Below, piece by piece: positions 10,228 to 18,128 of a stretch of DNA of 64,000 bases. A model generated the notes under the pieces. That model did not search any database and was not told the origin of the DNA. It was given only the letters and a program-made list of their open reading frames with translations. The position numbers and the translations under genes are program-made. This DNA is from Pseudomonas sichuanensis. Lineage in GTDB: Bacteria > Pseudomonadota > Gammaproteobacteria > Pseudomonadales > Pseudomonadaceae. Position 1 is the stretch's first letter. Each line of letters begins with the position of its first letter. The DNA lies in contig NZ_QKVM01000003.1 in assembly GCF_003231305.1 (NCBI RefSeq), positions 140,718-204,717 on the forward strand, written 5' to 3'.

Positions 10228-11013
10228 ATGAAAAAGACCCTGCTGACCACCGCCCTGGCCGCCGCCCTTTCGTTTGCAGGCCTGGCCTCTGCCGCCGAGA
10301 AGCTGGTGGTCGCCGCCACGCCGGTACCCCACGCTGAAATCCTCGAACTGATCAAGCCGACCCTGGCCAAAGAAGGCGTCGACCTGCAGATCAAAGTGTT
10401 CACCGACTACGTGCAGCCCAACGTGCAGGTCGACCAGAAGCGCCTGGACGCCAACTACTTCCAGACCCTGCCCTACCTGCAGAACTTCAACGAAGGCAAA
10501 GGTACGCACCTGGAGACCGTGATCGGCGTGCACGTCGAACCCTTCGGCGGCTACTCGAAGAAGGTCAAGTCCCTGGCCGAGCTGAAGGAAGGCGCCACCG
10601 TCGCCATCCCCAACGAAGGCAGCAACAGCGGCCGCGCCCTGCTCCTGCTGCAGAAGGCTGGGCTGATCACCCTGAAAGACCCGAAGAACGCCCTGGCGAC
10701 CCCGAAAGACATCGCCGAGAACCCGAAGAAGCTCAAGTTCCGCGAGCTGGAATCGGCCATGCTGCCGCGCGTGCTGGACCAGGTCGACCTGGACATGATC
10801 AACACCAACTACGCCCTGGAAGCCGGCCTGAACCCGGCCAAGGATGCCCTGGTGATCGAGGGTGCCGACTCGCCGTACGTGAACTTCCTGGTGGCCCGCC
10901 CGGACAACAAGGACAGCGAGGCCATCCAGAAACTGGCCAAGGCGCTGACCAGCCCGGAAGTGAAGGCGTTCATTGCCAAGAAGTACCAGGGCGCGGTACT
11001 GCCGGCGTTCTGA
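10228..11013 (+). CDS. metQ: MetQ/NlpA-family substrate-binding protein without a lipobox
   Basis: A 261-residue periplasmic binding protein of the methionine (MetQ/NlpA) family. The signature TPVPHAEILE, VDQKRLDANYFQ and SNSGRALLLLQ are all present. Most MetQ proteins are lipoproteins. Here the leader ends in LASAAEKLVV with no Cys, so a soluble periplasmic protein is predicted. No metN or metI gene is adjacent, so its permease and ATPase must lie elsewhere. The preceding sigma-54 activator and the upstream AT-rich region (10095-10140) fit control by sulfur supply. Methionine or a methionine derivative is the likely ligand, by family only. A strong terminator follows. Confidence 0.85.
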   Translation: MKKTLLTTALAAALSFAGLASAAEKLVVAATPVPHAEILELIKPTLAKEGVDLQIKVFTDYVQPNVQVDQKRLDANYFQTLPYLQNFNEGKGTHLETVIGVHVEPFGGYSKKVKSLAELKEGATVAIPNEGSNSGRALLLLQKAGLITLKDPKNALATPKDIAENPKKLKFRELESAMLPRVLDQVDLDMINTNYALEAGLNPAKDALVIEGADSPYVNFLVARPDNKDSEAIQKLAKALTSPEVKAFIAKKYQGAVLPAF

Positions 11014-11041
11014 TACGCGGCACCAGCCAAGCCTGAAACGA

Positions 11042-11077
11042 AAAACGCCGACGCATCCTGCGTCGGCGTTTTCGTTT
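11042..11077 (+). terminator. Rho-independent terminator after the MetQ-like gene
   Basis: The long stem ACGCCGACGCA/TGCGTCGGCGT with a 3-base TCC loop is followed by TTTTCGTTTTT. An A-run on the 5' side could allow it to work in both directions. Confidence 0.92.
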
Positions 11078-11112
11078 TTGCCGGTCTCATCGTCAGACGG
11101 CTACATCGTCCC

Positions 11113-11230
11113 TGTGTAGGAGCGGCCTTGCGCCGCGAAAGGACCGCAAAGCGGTCCCCGCTTTAGCATCGCCGCAACATCGCTGGGGCCGCGTTGCGGC
11201 CCTTTCGCGGCGCAGGGCCGCTCCTACACA
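11113..11230. repeat. REP inverted pair, TGTAGGAGCGGCC type
   Basis: TGTGTAGGAGCGGCCTTGCG opens the element and its reverse complement closes it. A smaller GGACCGCAAAGCGGTCC hairpin lies in the first half. Confidence 0.85.
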
Positions 11231-11251
11231 AGCCGGTGCTTCGCCGGCTGG

Positions 11252-11335
11252 TCAGCCTTGGCCACCCAGCGCCCGGCGCAGGGCCAGCAGCCACAGCAGT
11301 TGTTCATTCGCAGCAGGTGAGCAGGGGCTGTTCAT
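11252..11335 (-). CDS. Possible 27-residue micro-ORF
   Basis: On the minus strand an ATG at 11335 opens a 27-codon frame ending in TGA at 11252. It is preceded by AAGGACGAAAACG, a good ribosome-binding site at proper spacing. The product begins MNSPCSPAANEQ, continues with the hydrophobic LLWLLALRRALGG and ends QG. It could be a short amphipathic or membrane-active peptide. I do not recognise it. It lies alone in the gap between the MetQ-like gene and the amino-acid ABC operon, pointing away from that operon. Chance occurrence in GC-rich DNA is possible. Confidence 0.4.
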   Translation of the reverse strand: MNSPCSPAANEQLLWLLALRRALGGQG

Positions 11336-11469
11336 CGTTTTCGTCCTTGTAAGTTGATGGGCCATGCAAGTCACAGTTTGGAACCTGTTTGAGGGGTGGA
11401 TCGCGGGAAAGGTCCCGGTTTGATGTAGGAAATTTCCGAGGGAAACAAGCAGTGATATAGATATGCAAT

Positions 11470-11501
11470 AAAGGTATTTCGAAAAATATTTTTATACCTT
11501 T
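11470..11501 (+). promoter_or_regulatory. AT-rich inverted repeat upstream of the amino-acid ABC operon
   Basis: AAAGGTAT and ATACCTTT form perfect 8-base arms around a 16-base AT-rich spacer, about 125 bases before the first permease gene. The spacing suits a dimeric or tetrameric regulator. Similar ACCTTTAG-like sequences lie upstream of the porin and tcyP. The rest of 11336-11625 holds no other gene that I can support. Confidence 0.4.
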
Positions 11502-11625
11502 AGAGTCTATTAATCGTGCCTACCGGCACAGCGCCACTATGTGTTGAACGACGCCGAGTGACCCTCGTGCCGACCTGGAACCTGCCCATGCCGTACCTCC
11601 GTAACCTTGTGTCGAGGCCCTGTCC

Positions 11626-12291
11626 ATGAGTTTCGACACCGCCTTCATGCTTAGCACATTGCCGGCTTTCTTCAAGGCGCTGGGGGTGACCTTGCAGGTC
11701 GGCTTGATCGCCATCGCCACCTCGTTGCTGGTGGCGCTCCTCAACTCGGCCATCCTGGTGTTTCGCACGCCGTACCTGTGGCGCCTGGTGCAGGGCTATG
11801 TGGAGCTGGCACGCAACACGCCGCTGCTGATCCAGCTGTTCTTCGTCTACTTTGCCCTGCCGAGCGTGGGCGTGAAGATTTCGGGCTTCGCCGCGGCGAT
11901 CATCACCATGACCTTCATGGGCGGCGCCTACCTCACCGAAGTGCTGCGCGCCGGTGTCGAAGCGGTGCCGCGGGCACAGCTGGAGTCCGGGCGTTCGATC
12001 GGCCTGTCCGAAGGCCAGCTGCTGCGCCATGTGATCCTGCCGCAAGCGGGCATCCTCAGCCTGCCGGCACTGTTCGCCAACTTCGTGTTCCTGCTCAAGG
12101 AGACCACCGTGGTCTCGGCGGTGGCGGTGCCGGAGATCCTCTACACCACCAAGAACTACATCGCCTTGTACTACAAGACCTACGAAATGCTCGCGGTGCT
12201 GACCCTGCTGTGCGTGCTGATCTTCCTGCCGTTGTCGCTGCTGCTGCGCCGCCTGGAAAGGAGGCTGCAACATGGCCAGTTCGGCATTTGA
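11626..12291 (+). CDS. Polar amino-acid ABC transporter permease, first subunit
   Basis: A 221-residue inner-membrane permease of the His/Glu/Gln/Arg/opine class, with about five hydrophobic segments. It has the conserved ELARNTPLLIQLFFVYFALP segment and the EAA loop ESGRSIGLSEGQLLRHVILP that contacts the ATPase. It starts the four-gene operon of two permeases, an ATPase and a binding protein, and overlaps the second permease by 20 nt. The sulfur-gene neighbourhood makes cystine or another sulfur amino acid possible, but this is inference. Confidence 0.88.
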   Translation: MSFDTAFMLSTLPAFFKALGVTLQVGLIAIATSLLVALLNSAILVFRTPYLWRLVQGYVELARNTPLLIQLFFVYFALPSVGVKISGFAAAIITMTFMGGAYLTEVLRAGVEAVPRAQLESGRSIGLSEGQLLRHVILPQAGILSLPALFANFVFLLKETTVVSAVAVPEILYTTKNYIALYYKTYEMLAVLTLLCVLIFLPLSLLLRRLERRLQHGQFGI

Positions 12292-12931
12292 ACTGCTGCA
12301 GGTGTCGCTGCCGCAACTGGCTGCCGGCGCTGGGCAAACCGTAGCGATTTCGGCACTGGGCATCGGCTTTGCCACCCTCGGCGGCGTGCTCTACGGCGTG
12401 CTGGCCACCCTCGGCAACCGGCTGCTGAACGTGCTGTTGCAGGTTTACCTGGAGCTATTCCGGGCGATCCCGGTGCTGGTCTGGTTGTACCTGGTGTTCT
12501 TCGGCTTGCCGATCTTCTTCGGCCTGAGCATTCCCAGCTTCTGGTGCGCGGTGCTGGTACTGGGCCTGTGGGGTGCCAGCGAAGTTGGCGAGGTGGTGCG
12601 TGGCGCGCTCGGTTCGCTGCCCCGTGGCCAGCGCGAGGCCGGGCTGTCGATCGGCCTGTCCGGCTGGCAGCTGTACGCCCATGTGCTGCTGCCGCAAGCG
12701 CTCAAGCGCATGACCCCGCCGACCATCAACATCTATACGCGCATCATCAAGACCAGCTCGCTGGCAGTGCTGATCGGTGTGGTCGAGGTGATCAAGGCCG
12801 GCCAGCAGATCATCGAGCGCGCCTATGAGTCGGCGCTGATCTACGGCGTGCTGTTGCTGTTCTTCTTTTTCGTCTGCTACCCGCTTTCCGCCGCCTCACG
12901 CGTGCTGGAACGCCGCTGGGCCCACTCATGA
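12272..12931 (+). CDS. Polar amino-acid ABC transporter permease, second subunit
   Basis: A 219-residue permease of the same class as its upstream partner, with which it probably forms a heterodimer. It shows LELFRAIPVLVWLYLVFFGLP and the EAA loop EAGLSIGLSGWQLYAHVLLP. It begins inside the end of the first permease gene and overlaps the ATPase gene by 4 nt, so translation is coupled. Two different permeases in one importer is common for LAO/HisQM-type systems. Confidence 0.88.
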   Translation: MASSAFELLQVSLPQLAAGAGQTVAISALGIGFATLGGVLYGVLATLGNRLLNVLLQVYLELFRAIPVLVWLYLVFFGLPIFFGLSIPSFWCAVLVLGLWGASEVGEVVRGALGSLPRGQREAGLSIGLSGWQLYAHVLLPQALKRMTPPTINIYTRIIKTSSLAVLIGVVEVIKAGQQIIERAYESALIYGVLLLFFFFVCYPLSAASRVLERRWAHS

Positions 12932-13701
12932 GCGCATTGATCGAATTCCACGGTTTCAACAAGTTCTTCGGCGAGCACCAGGTGCTGGCCAACGTCGACC
13001 TGCAGGTTAGCGCCGGCGAAGTGGTGGTGATCCTCGGCCCCAGCGGCTGCGGCAAGAGCACCCTGCTGCGCTGCCTCAATGGCCTGGAACAGGCCCACAG
13101 CGGCAGCCTGCGCCTGGACGGGCAGGAGCTGCTGGCCCCAGGCACCGACTGGCGCCAGGTGCGCCAGCGGGTGGGCATGGTGTTCCAGAGCTACCACCTG
13201 TTCGGCCACATGAGCGTGCTGGACAACCTGCTGCTGGGCCCGCTCAAGGTGCAAAAGCGCGAGCGCGCCGAAGCCCAGGCCCAGGCCGAAGCGCTGCTGG
13301 CGCGGGTGGGCCTGCTGGACAAGCGCGATGCCTTCCCGCGGCAGCTGTCCGGCGGCCAGCAGCAACGCATCGCCATCGTCCGCTCGCTGTGCATGAACCC
13401 GCAGGTGATGCTGTTCGACGAAGTCACCGCAGCCCTCGACCCCGAGATGGTCAAGGAAGTGCTGCAAGTGATCCAGGGCCTGGCCCGTGACGGCATGACC
13501 CTGCTCATCGTTACCCACGAAATGGCCTTCGCCCGCGCGGTGGCCGACCGCATCGTGTTCATGGAGGCCGGCAGGATCCTTGAACAGAACCACCCCGAGC
13601 GCTTCTTCACCCAACCGCAGACCGCACGCGCGCAGCAGTTCCTGGAGAAATTCTCTTTCGTCGAAAGCCTGCCCAAGACACTGCACAAGGAACTGTCATG
13701 A
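12928..13701 (+). CDS. Polar amino-acid ABC transporter ATP-binding protein
   Basis: A 257-residue ABC ATPase that drives the importer. The Walker A motif is GPSGCGKST, the signature is LSGGQQQRIAIVR, Walker B is MLFDEVTAALD and the H-loop is IVTHEMAFA. The VTAALD and THEMAFAR sequences are typical of the polar amino-acid group (GlnQ/HisP/TcyN). All motifs are intact. It overlaps both neighbours by 4 nt. Confidence 0.92.
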   Translation: MSALIEFHGFNKFFGEHQVLANVDLQVSAGEVVVILGPSGCGKSTLLRCLNGLEQAHSGSLRLDGQELLAPGTDWRQVRQRVGMVFQSYHLFGHMSVLDNLLLGPLKVQKRERAEAQAQAEALLARVGLLDKRDAFPRQLSGGQQQRIAIVRSLCMNPQVMLFDEVTAALDPEMVKEVLQVIQGLARDGMTLLIVTHEMAFARAVADRIVFMEAGRILEQNHPERFFTQPQTARAQQFLEKFSFVESLPKTLHKELS

Positions 13702-14570
13702 ACACCGCACCCTTTGCCAAACTGCTTGCTCCACTGCTTGGCCTGGCCCTGCTGGCCGGCTGCAACAAGGCCGATGAGCCGGCCAAGCCCGCTGCCGCCT
13801 CGCCCGCCACCAGCTACCTGGAAACCATCAAGGCCCGCGACAAGCTGATCGTCGGTGTGTTCACCGACAAGCCGCCGTTCGGCTTCGTCGATGAAAGCGG
13901 CCGCTACGTCGGCTTCGACACCGACATCGGCCGGCGTTTCGCCAAGGACTTGCTGGGCGACGAGAACAAGGTCGAGTTCGTCGCCGTCGAGCCCGCCAGC
14001 CGCATCCCCTTCCTGCAGAGCGACAAGGTCGACCTGATCCTCGCCAACATGACGGTCACCCCTGAGCGCAAGGAGGCGGTGGACTTCACCAACCCCAACC
14101 TGCGCGTGGCCGTGCAGGCCATCGTTGCCGACGGCAGCCCGGTGCAGAAGCTCGACGAGCTGGCCGACAAGACCATCATCGTCACCACCGGCACCACCGC
14201 CGATATCTGGCTGACCAAGCACCACCCGGACTGGAAGCTGCTCAAGTTCGAGAAGAACAGCGAGTCGCTGGCCGCCCTGGCCAATGGCCGTGGCGATGCC
14301 TATGCCCAGGACAACCTGATCCTGTTCAGTTGGGCCAAGCAGAACCCGGGCTACCGTGTGCTGCCGCAACTGCTGGGCGAGGAAGCACCGATTGCCCCGG
14401 CGGTGAAGAAGGGCAATGCCGAGCTGCGCGACTGGGTGAATGCCGAGCTGGCCAAGCTGGGGGAGGAGAAGTTCCTGCTCAAGCTTTATGACCAGTACGT
14501 GCGCAAAGAACTGAGCGACGACACCAAGCCTGAGAGCGTGATTGTCGAAGGGGGCAAGTGGCAGGGTTGA
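13698..14570 (+). CDS. Amino-acid ABC transporter substrate-binding lipoprotein
   Basis: A 290-residue solute-binding protein of family 3. The leader carries a lipobox (LLAGC at about 17-21), so it is probably a lipoprotein held at the inner membrane. The mature part has the usual two lobes, with VGVFTDKPPFGFVDESGRYV at the start, FDTDIGRRFAKD, and the crossover region ADKTIIVTTGTTADIW. It ends with a tail helix typical of the family. It is the last gene of the operon, whereas binding proteins usually come first. The ligand is probably a polar or sulfur amino acid and is not determinable here. Confidence 0.88.
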   Translation: MNTAPFAKLLAPLLGLALLAGCNKADEPAKPAAASPATSYLETIKARDKLIVGVFTDKPPFGFVDESGRYVGFDTDIGRRFAKDLLGDENKVEFVAVEPASRIPFLQSDKVDLILANMTVTPERKEAVDFTNPNLRVAVQAIVADGSPVQKLDELADKTIIVTTGTTADIWLTKHHPDWKLLKFEKNSESLAALANGRGDAYAQDNLILFSWAKQNPGYRVLPQLLGEEAPIAPAVKKGNAELRDWVNAELAKLGEEKFLLKLYDQYVRKELSDDTKPESVIVEGGKWQG

Positions 14571-14581
14571 TTATCTGATTC

Positions 14582-14687
14582 TGGGGCTGCTGCGCAGCCC
14601 TATCGCGGCACAAGGCCGCTCCTACAGGGGATCGCATTCTCCTGTAGGAGCGGCCTTGTGCCGCGATAGGGCCGCAAAGCGGCCCCA
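14582..14687. repeat. REP inverted pair with outer GGGGCTGC/GCGGCCCC arms
   Basis: The core CGGCACAAGGCCGCTCCTAC is followed by its reverse complement. It lies between the convergent ends of the binding-protein gene and the hydrolase gene and may help end both transcripts. Confidence 0.85.
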
Positions 14688-14693
14688 GCGATA

Positions 14694-15512
14694 TCAGCTA
14701 TTGCGCGGCAACCAGTTCAACAGGAAATCATTCACCACCCTCGGGTTCTCCAGGCTGGAGATATGCCCGGCAAACGGAATCTGCGCCGCCAGGCAGCCAA
14801 TCAACCGCGCCATCTCATTCGACTCCTCGGGCGGCCTGGGAATGTCCTGATCGCCACAGATCACGATGGTCCGATCCGCGGGCAGTTCGCCGAGCCGCGC
14901 CAGCAGATCCGGCCGCCCGAAGATCACCCGCCCCATCGGGCCCAGGCTTTCGCGGATAGCCTGCGCGCTGCTCGCCTGCAAGTCGGCGCGGAACCGTTCA
15001 CGCACTTCAGGCACCGTCTGCCCCCCGGCATGGAAGAAGATCGGCACCACGATATCCAGCAGTGGGTCGGGGAAGGTGCCGGCGGCGCTGGCGGCATCCA
15101 GCAAACCGAAGTACTTCAGCCGCGTGGCCTCCGGCTCGGCCCCCAGGAAGGTATCCAGCAGCACCAGGCGATCGACCCGTTCCGGGTGTTCGATGGCCAG
15201 CTGCGCGCCCCACATGCCGCCGACCGACAGGCCGACCAGGTGGCACTTGGGGATATCCAGCGCATCGAGCAGGGCCAGATGTTGGCGGCTCAAGGCGCTC
15301 ATGTCGGTGGTCGTGGCCGGTGGCGCGGCGGAATCGCCGTGGCCCCACAGCTCGGGCACGATGACCCGGAAGTGCTCCGACAGAGCATCGATCTGCGGTT
15401 GCCACATGGCGGCCGACCACAGGTAGCTATGGCCGAGCAGGACGGGGAAGCCCTGGCCCTGGTCGACATAGCTCATGCGCGCGCCGTCGATTTCGATGAA
15501 GTGTTTTTGCAT
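14694..15512 (-). CDS. Alpha/beta hydrolase
   Basis: A 272-residue alpha/beta-hydrolase-fold enzyme. The oxyanion-side LLGHSYLWSAAMW and the strand VIVPELWGHGDSAAP precede the nucleophile elbow VGLSVGGMWGAQLA. A late Asp lies in VICGDQDIPRPPEES and the catalytic His in IPFAGHISSLENP. The set resembles 3-oxoadipate enol-lactonase-like and haloperoxidase-like hydrolases, but the substrate is unknown. It is flanked by REP pairs on both sides and appears monocistronic. Confidence 0.82.
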   Translation of the reverse strand: MQKHFIEIDGARMSYVDQGQGFPVLLGHSYLWSAAMWQPQIDALSEHFRVIVPELWGHGDSAAPPATTTDMSALSRQHLALLDALDIPKCHLVGLSVGGMWGAQLAIEHPERVDRLVLLDTFLGAEPEATRLKYFGLLDAASAAGTFPDPLLDIVVPIFFHAGGQTVPEVRERFRADLQASSAQAIRESLGPMGRVIFGRPDLLARLGELPADRTIVICGDQDIPRPPEESNEMARLIGCLAAQIPFAGHISSLENPRVVNDFLLNWLPRNS

Positions 15513-15560
15513 GGGTTATCTCATGAATGGGGATAGCAAATTTGGTCATCGTGACAAGGC

Positions 15561-15656
15561 CCTGTGGGAGCGGGTTTACCCGCGAACAAGGGCGAAGCCC
15601 TTGCCATGCCTTGCAGATCGAGCAGGCTGCTTCGCGGGTAAACCCGCTCCCACAGG
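15561..15656. repeat. REP inverted pair, TTTACCCGCGAA type
   Basis: CCTGTGGGAGCGGGTTTACC opens the element and GGTAAACCCGCTCCCACAGG closes it. Confidence 0.85.
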
Positions 15657-15675
15657 GGCCAGGTTTTCACGATCG

Positions 15676-18042
15676 TCATCGCTCAGGCACCAAGCGCAAC
15701 GTGCTCTGCGCCGGGATCACCCCCATGCGCGCCTTGTGGTAGCGCCCCTCGATGTAATCCTCTGCCTGGTCGCCATAGTGCTTGTCGAACGGCACGCCGC
15801 TTTGCCCGACCGGGTTGATGGTCAAGGCCGCGCCGGCGTCGGCGAAGTCGATCACCCGCCGGGTGGAGGGGCCATAGGTGGCCGGCCAGGGCGCCGGGCC
15901 GATCTTCGCCGAAAGGTTGTTCGGCACCTCGTGGGTGCCCGGGGCGGCGAAGGGGCCGATGTTGAACAGCAGGTTCAGCGGCTTTTTCACCCCCAGCGGG
16001 TGGTTGTGGGTGAGGGTGTGGGCCTTGCCCCATTGCCAGCTGGCCGGGTCCTTGCCGAAGGTCTCGTCCAGGTGCTTGAGGCTGCGCTGCCAGGCCAGCC
16101 GCACGATGGCGCTGCGGTCGGTGTGCTCATTGCCGCCGCGCAGGTTCCACCAGGGTGAGGCCGGGTCGGCGGCCAGCCGCGGCAGGGCCGCGTCGATGGC
16201 ACGGGTGCTGATCAGGATCGGGAACCAGGTATCGCCCAGCTCGTCATGCAGCGCGGCGAAAGCCAATTCGTAGAGGAACTGGTTGAACAGCGTGGCGCTG
16301 GTGGAGTCCAGTGGGTAGTCGCCGCGCCAGGCGGCCAGCTGTTCGACCAGCTCTTTCTCTTCGTCCCCTTGGGCCACGCTGCGCAAGGTGCCCAGCAGCG
16401 GCGCCAGGGTGCGTGGGCCGTAGTCGTTGCTGGTGTCCAGTTGCAGGGCCTGACTGTTCTGGGTGTCCCACTTGATGTCCGGGTTGTTCAGGTGGCGGTC
16501 CAGTTGGCGGCCGCGGTCGGCCAGGTTGTAGTAGCCGGGCACCGGCACCACCGCCGGTGGCTGGTAGTTGGCCGAGACGATGTAGCCGCTGGCCGGGTTC
16601 TCCTGCTGCGGGTTGACGCTGAACGGGTAGAAGCCGGGCTTGTCGGCCTGGCGGCTGCTGCCGTCGAGGATGAACGCCGGGTTCACCCCGTCCGGGCGGA
16701 TCGGCAGGCGCGCCGCCGCCCACCAGCCGATATCGCCACGGGCGTTGGCCCAGACCAGGTTCAGCCCTGGCGCCTGCACCTTGGCTGCCGCTTCGCGCAT
16801 CTTGCCCAGGGTGTCGGCGCGGTTGATCTGGTAGAAGCCTTCGAGAATCGGGTTGTCGGTTTCCAGGAATGCCCACCACATGGCGATGGGCGCAGCGCCG
16901 GCGCTGTTGCCCAGCACCGTGTTGACGATCGGGCCGTGGGGCGAGCGACGCAGGGTGAGGGGCACTGGTTGCTCGCCTTTGACGGCGATCTGCTGCTCGG
17001 TTTTTTCCAGGGTCTGCCAGCGGCCATCGACCATCACCTGCTCGGGGTTGGCCGGGTTGGTCTTCTCGGCGATCAGGTCGACGTCGTCGTTCTGGAACAT
17101 GGTCAGGCTCCAGCCGAAGTCGCGGTTGTGGCCAAGCAGGGCGAACGGGTTGAGCGCCTGGAAGTAGCCGTACAGGTTGAAGCCCGGCGCCGACAGCTCG
17201 GCCTCGTACCACACCGCCGGCACCGCGAAGCTGATGTGCGGGTCGCCCGCCAGCAACGGGCGGCCGCTGCGGGTGCGGCTGCCGGCCACGGCCCAGGCGT
17301 TGCTGCCCTCGAACTGGGGGATGCCGGCCTCGATCAGGGCCTCGTGGCTGAGCTGCGCCAACTGCTCCAGGCTGCGCCAGTCGGCGGCGGCCAGCGGCGT
17401 GGCGATGGCACCGTCGGGCTGCCAGTCGAGGTCGAAGATCTTCAGGTAATCGGCGCCGAGCTGGTCGCGGATGTAGGTGAGCGCGGGCTCGGTGCGAAAG
17501 GCCGCGGCGAAGCTGTAGGCCAGGTAGCCGGCGATGCTCAGGGTGTCCTCGGCGGTGAATGGGCGCGGGGTGATACCGAGCAGGTCGAACTCCATCGGCT
17601 TGGGATGGCTGGCCTGCCACTGGTTCACGCCATCGAGGTAGGCCTGCAAGGCTATCCAGGCCGGGCCCTGGCGGTCCTGGCGCTGCACCATCAGCGCGGC
17701 CTGCTCGCGGATGCGCAGGCTGCGGAACAGGGTGTCGGTGGGCAGCAACTTGTCGCCCAGCACCTCGGCCAGCTCGCCACGGGCCAGGCGGCGCATGATC
17801 TCCATCTGGAACAGGCGGTCCTGGGCGTGCACGTAACCCAGGGCGCGGTACAGGTCCTGCTCGTTCTGCGCCTGCAGGTGCGGCACGCCGCGTGCGTCAT
17901 AACGGGCGGTGACCGGCGCCTGCAGCCCGGCGACGGCCAGTTCGCCCTCGCGCTGGGGCTGCTTGCCCTGCACATACCAGTAACCGGCGCCGGCAGCGGC
18001 CACGGCAATCACCACGGCCAGCAGGGTCAGGCTGCGCTTCAT
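15676..18042 (-). CDS. Penicillin acylase-family Ntn-hydrolase
   Basis: A 788-residue precursor of the penicillin G acylase/AHL acylase family. An N-terminal membrane or signal segment (LTLLAVVIAVAAAGAGYWYV) is followed by the alpha chain (RGVPHLQAQNEQDLYRALGY). The autocatalytic cut is expected before Ser247 in FEGSNAWAVAGSRT, and the beta chain continues with GRPLLAGDPHISF. These enzymes mature in the periplasm into an alpha/beta heterodimer. Relatives in Pseudomonas (PvdQ, QuiP, HacB) cleave long-chain acyl-homoserine lactones, so quorum quenching or amide scavenging is possible. Specificity cannot be told from the sequence. Confidence 0.88.
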   Translation of the reverse strand: MKRSLTLLAVVIAVAAAGAGYWYVQGKQPQREGELAVAGLQAPVTARYDARGVPHLQAQNEQDLYRALGYVHAQDRLFQMEIMRRLARGELAEVLGDKLLPTDTLFRSLRIREQAALMVQRQDRQGPAWIALQAYLDGVNQWQASHPKPMEFDLLGITPRPFTAEDTLSIAGYLAYSFAAAFRTEPALTYIRDQLGADYLKIFDLDWQPDGAIATPLAAADWRSLEQLAQLSHEALIEAGIPQFEGSNAWAVAGSRTRSGRPLLAGDPHISFAVPAVWYEAELSAPGFNLYGYFQALNPFALLGHNRDFGWSLTMFQNDDVDLIAEKTNPANPEQVMVDGRWQTLEKTEQQIAVKGEQPVPLTLRRSPHGPIVNTVLGNSAGAAPIAMWWAFLETDNPILEGFYQINRADTLGKMREAAAKVQAPGLNLVWANARGDIGWWAAARLPIRPDGVNPAFILDGSSRQADKPGFYPFSVNPQQENPASGYIVSANYQPPAVVPVPGYYNLADRGRQLDRHLNNPDIKWDTQNSQALQLDTSNDYGPRTLAPLLGTLRSVAQGDEEKELVEQLAAWRGDYPLDSTSATLFNQFLYELAFAALHDELGDTWFPILISTRAIDAALPRLAADPASPWWNLRGGNEHTDRSAIVRLAWQRSLKHLDETFGKDPASWQWGKAHTLTHNHPLGVKKPLNLLFNIGPFAAPGTHEVPNNLSAKIGPAPWPATYGPSTRRVIDFADAGAALTINPVGQSGVPFDKHYGDQAEDYIEGRYHKARMGVIPAQSTLRLVPER

Positions 18043-18128
18043 CGAGACTCCTTGTGCACTCGAGCGAAAAATGTGGTCCGATCATCGGCGGATTCGCGCA
18101 CTGAGCATAGCCCCAACAAGGAGTTTCC

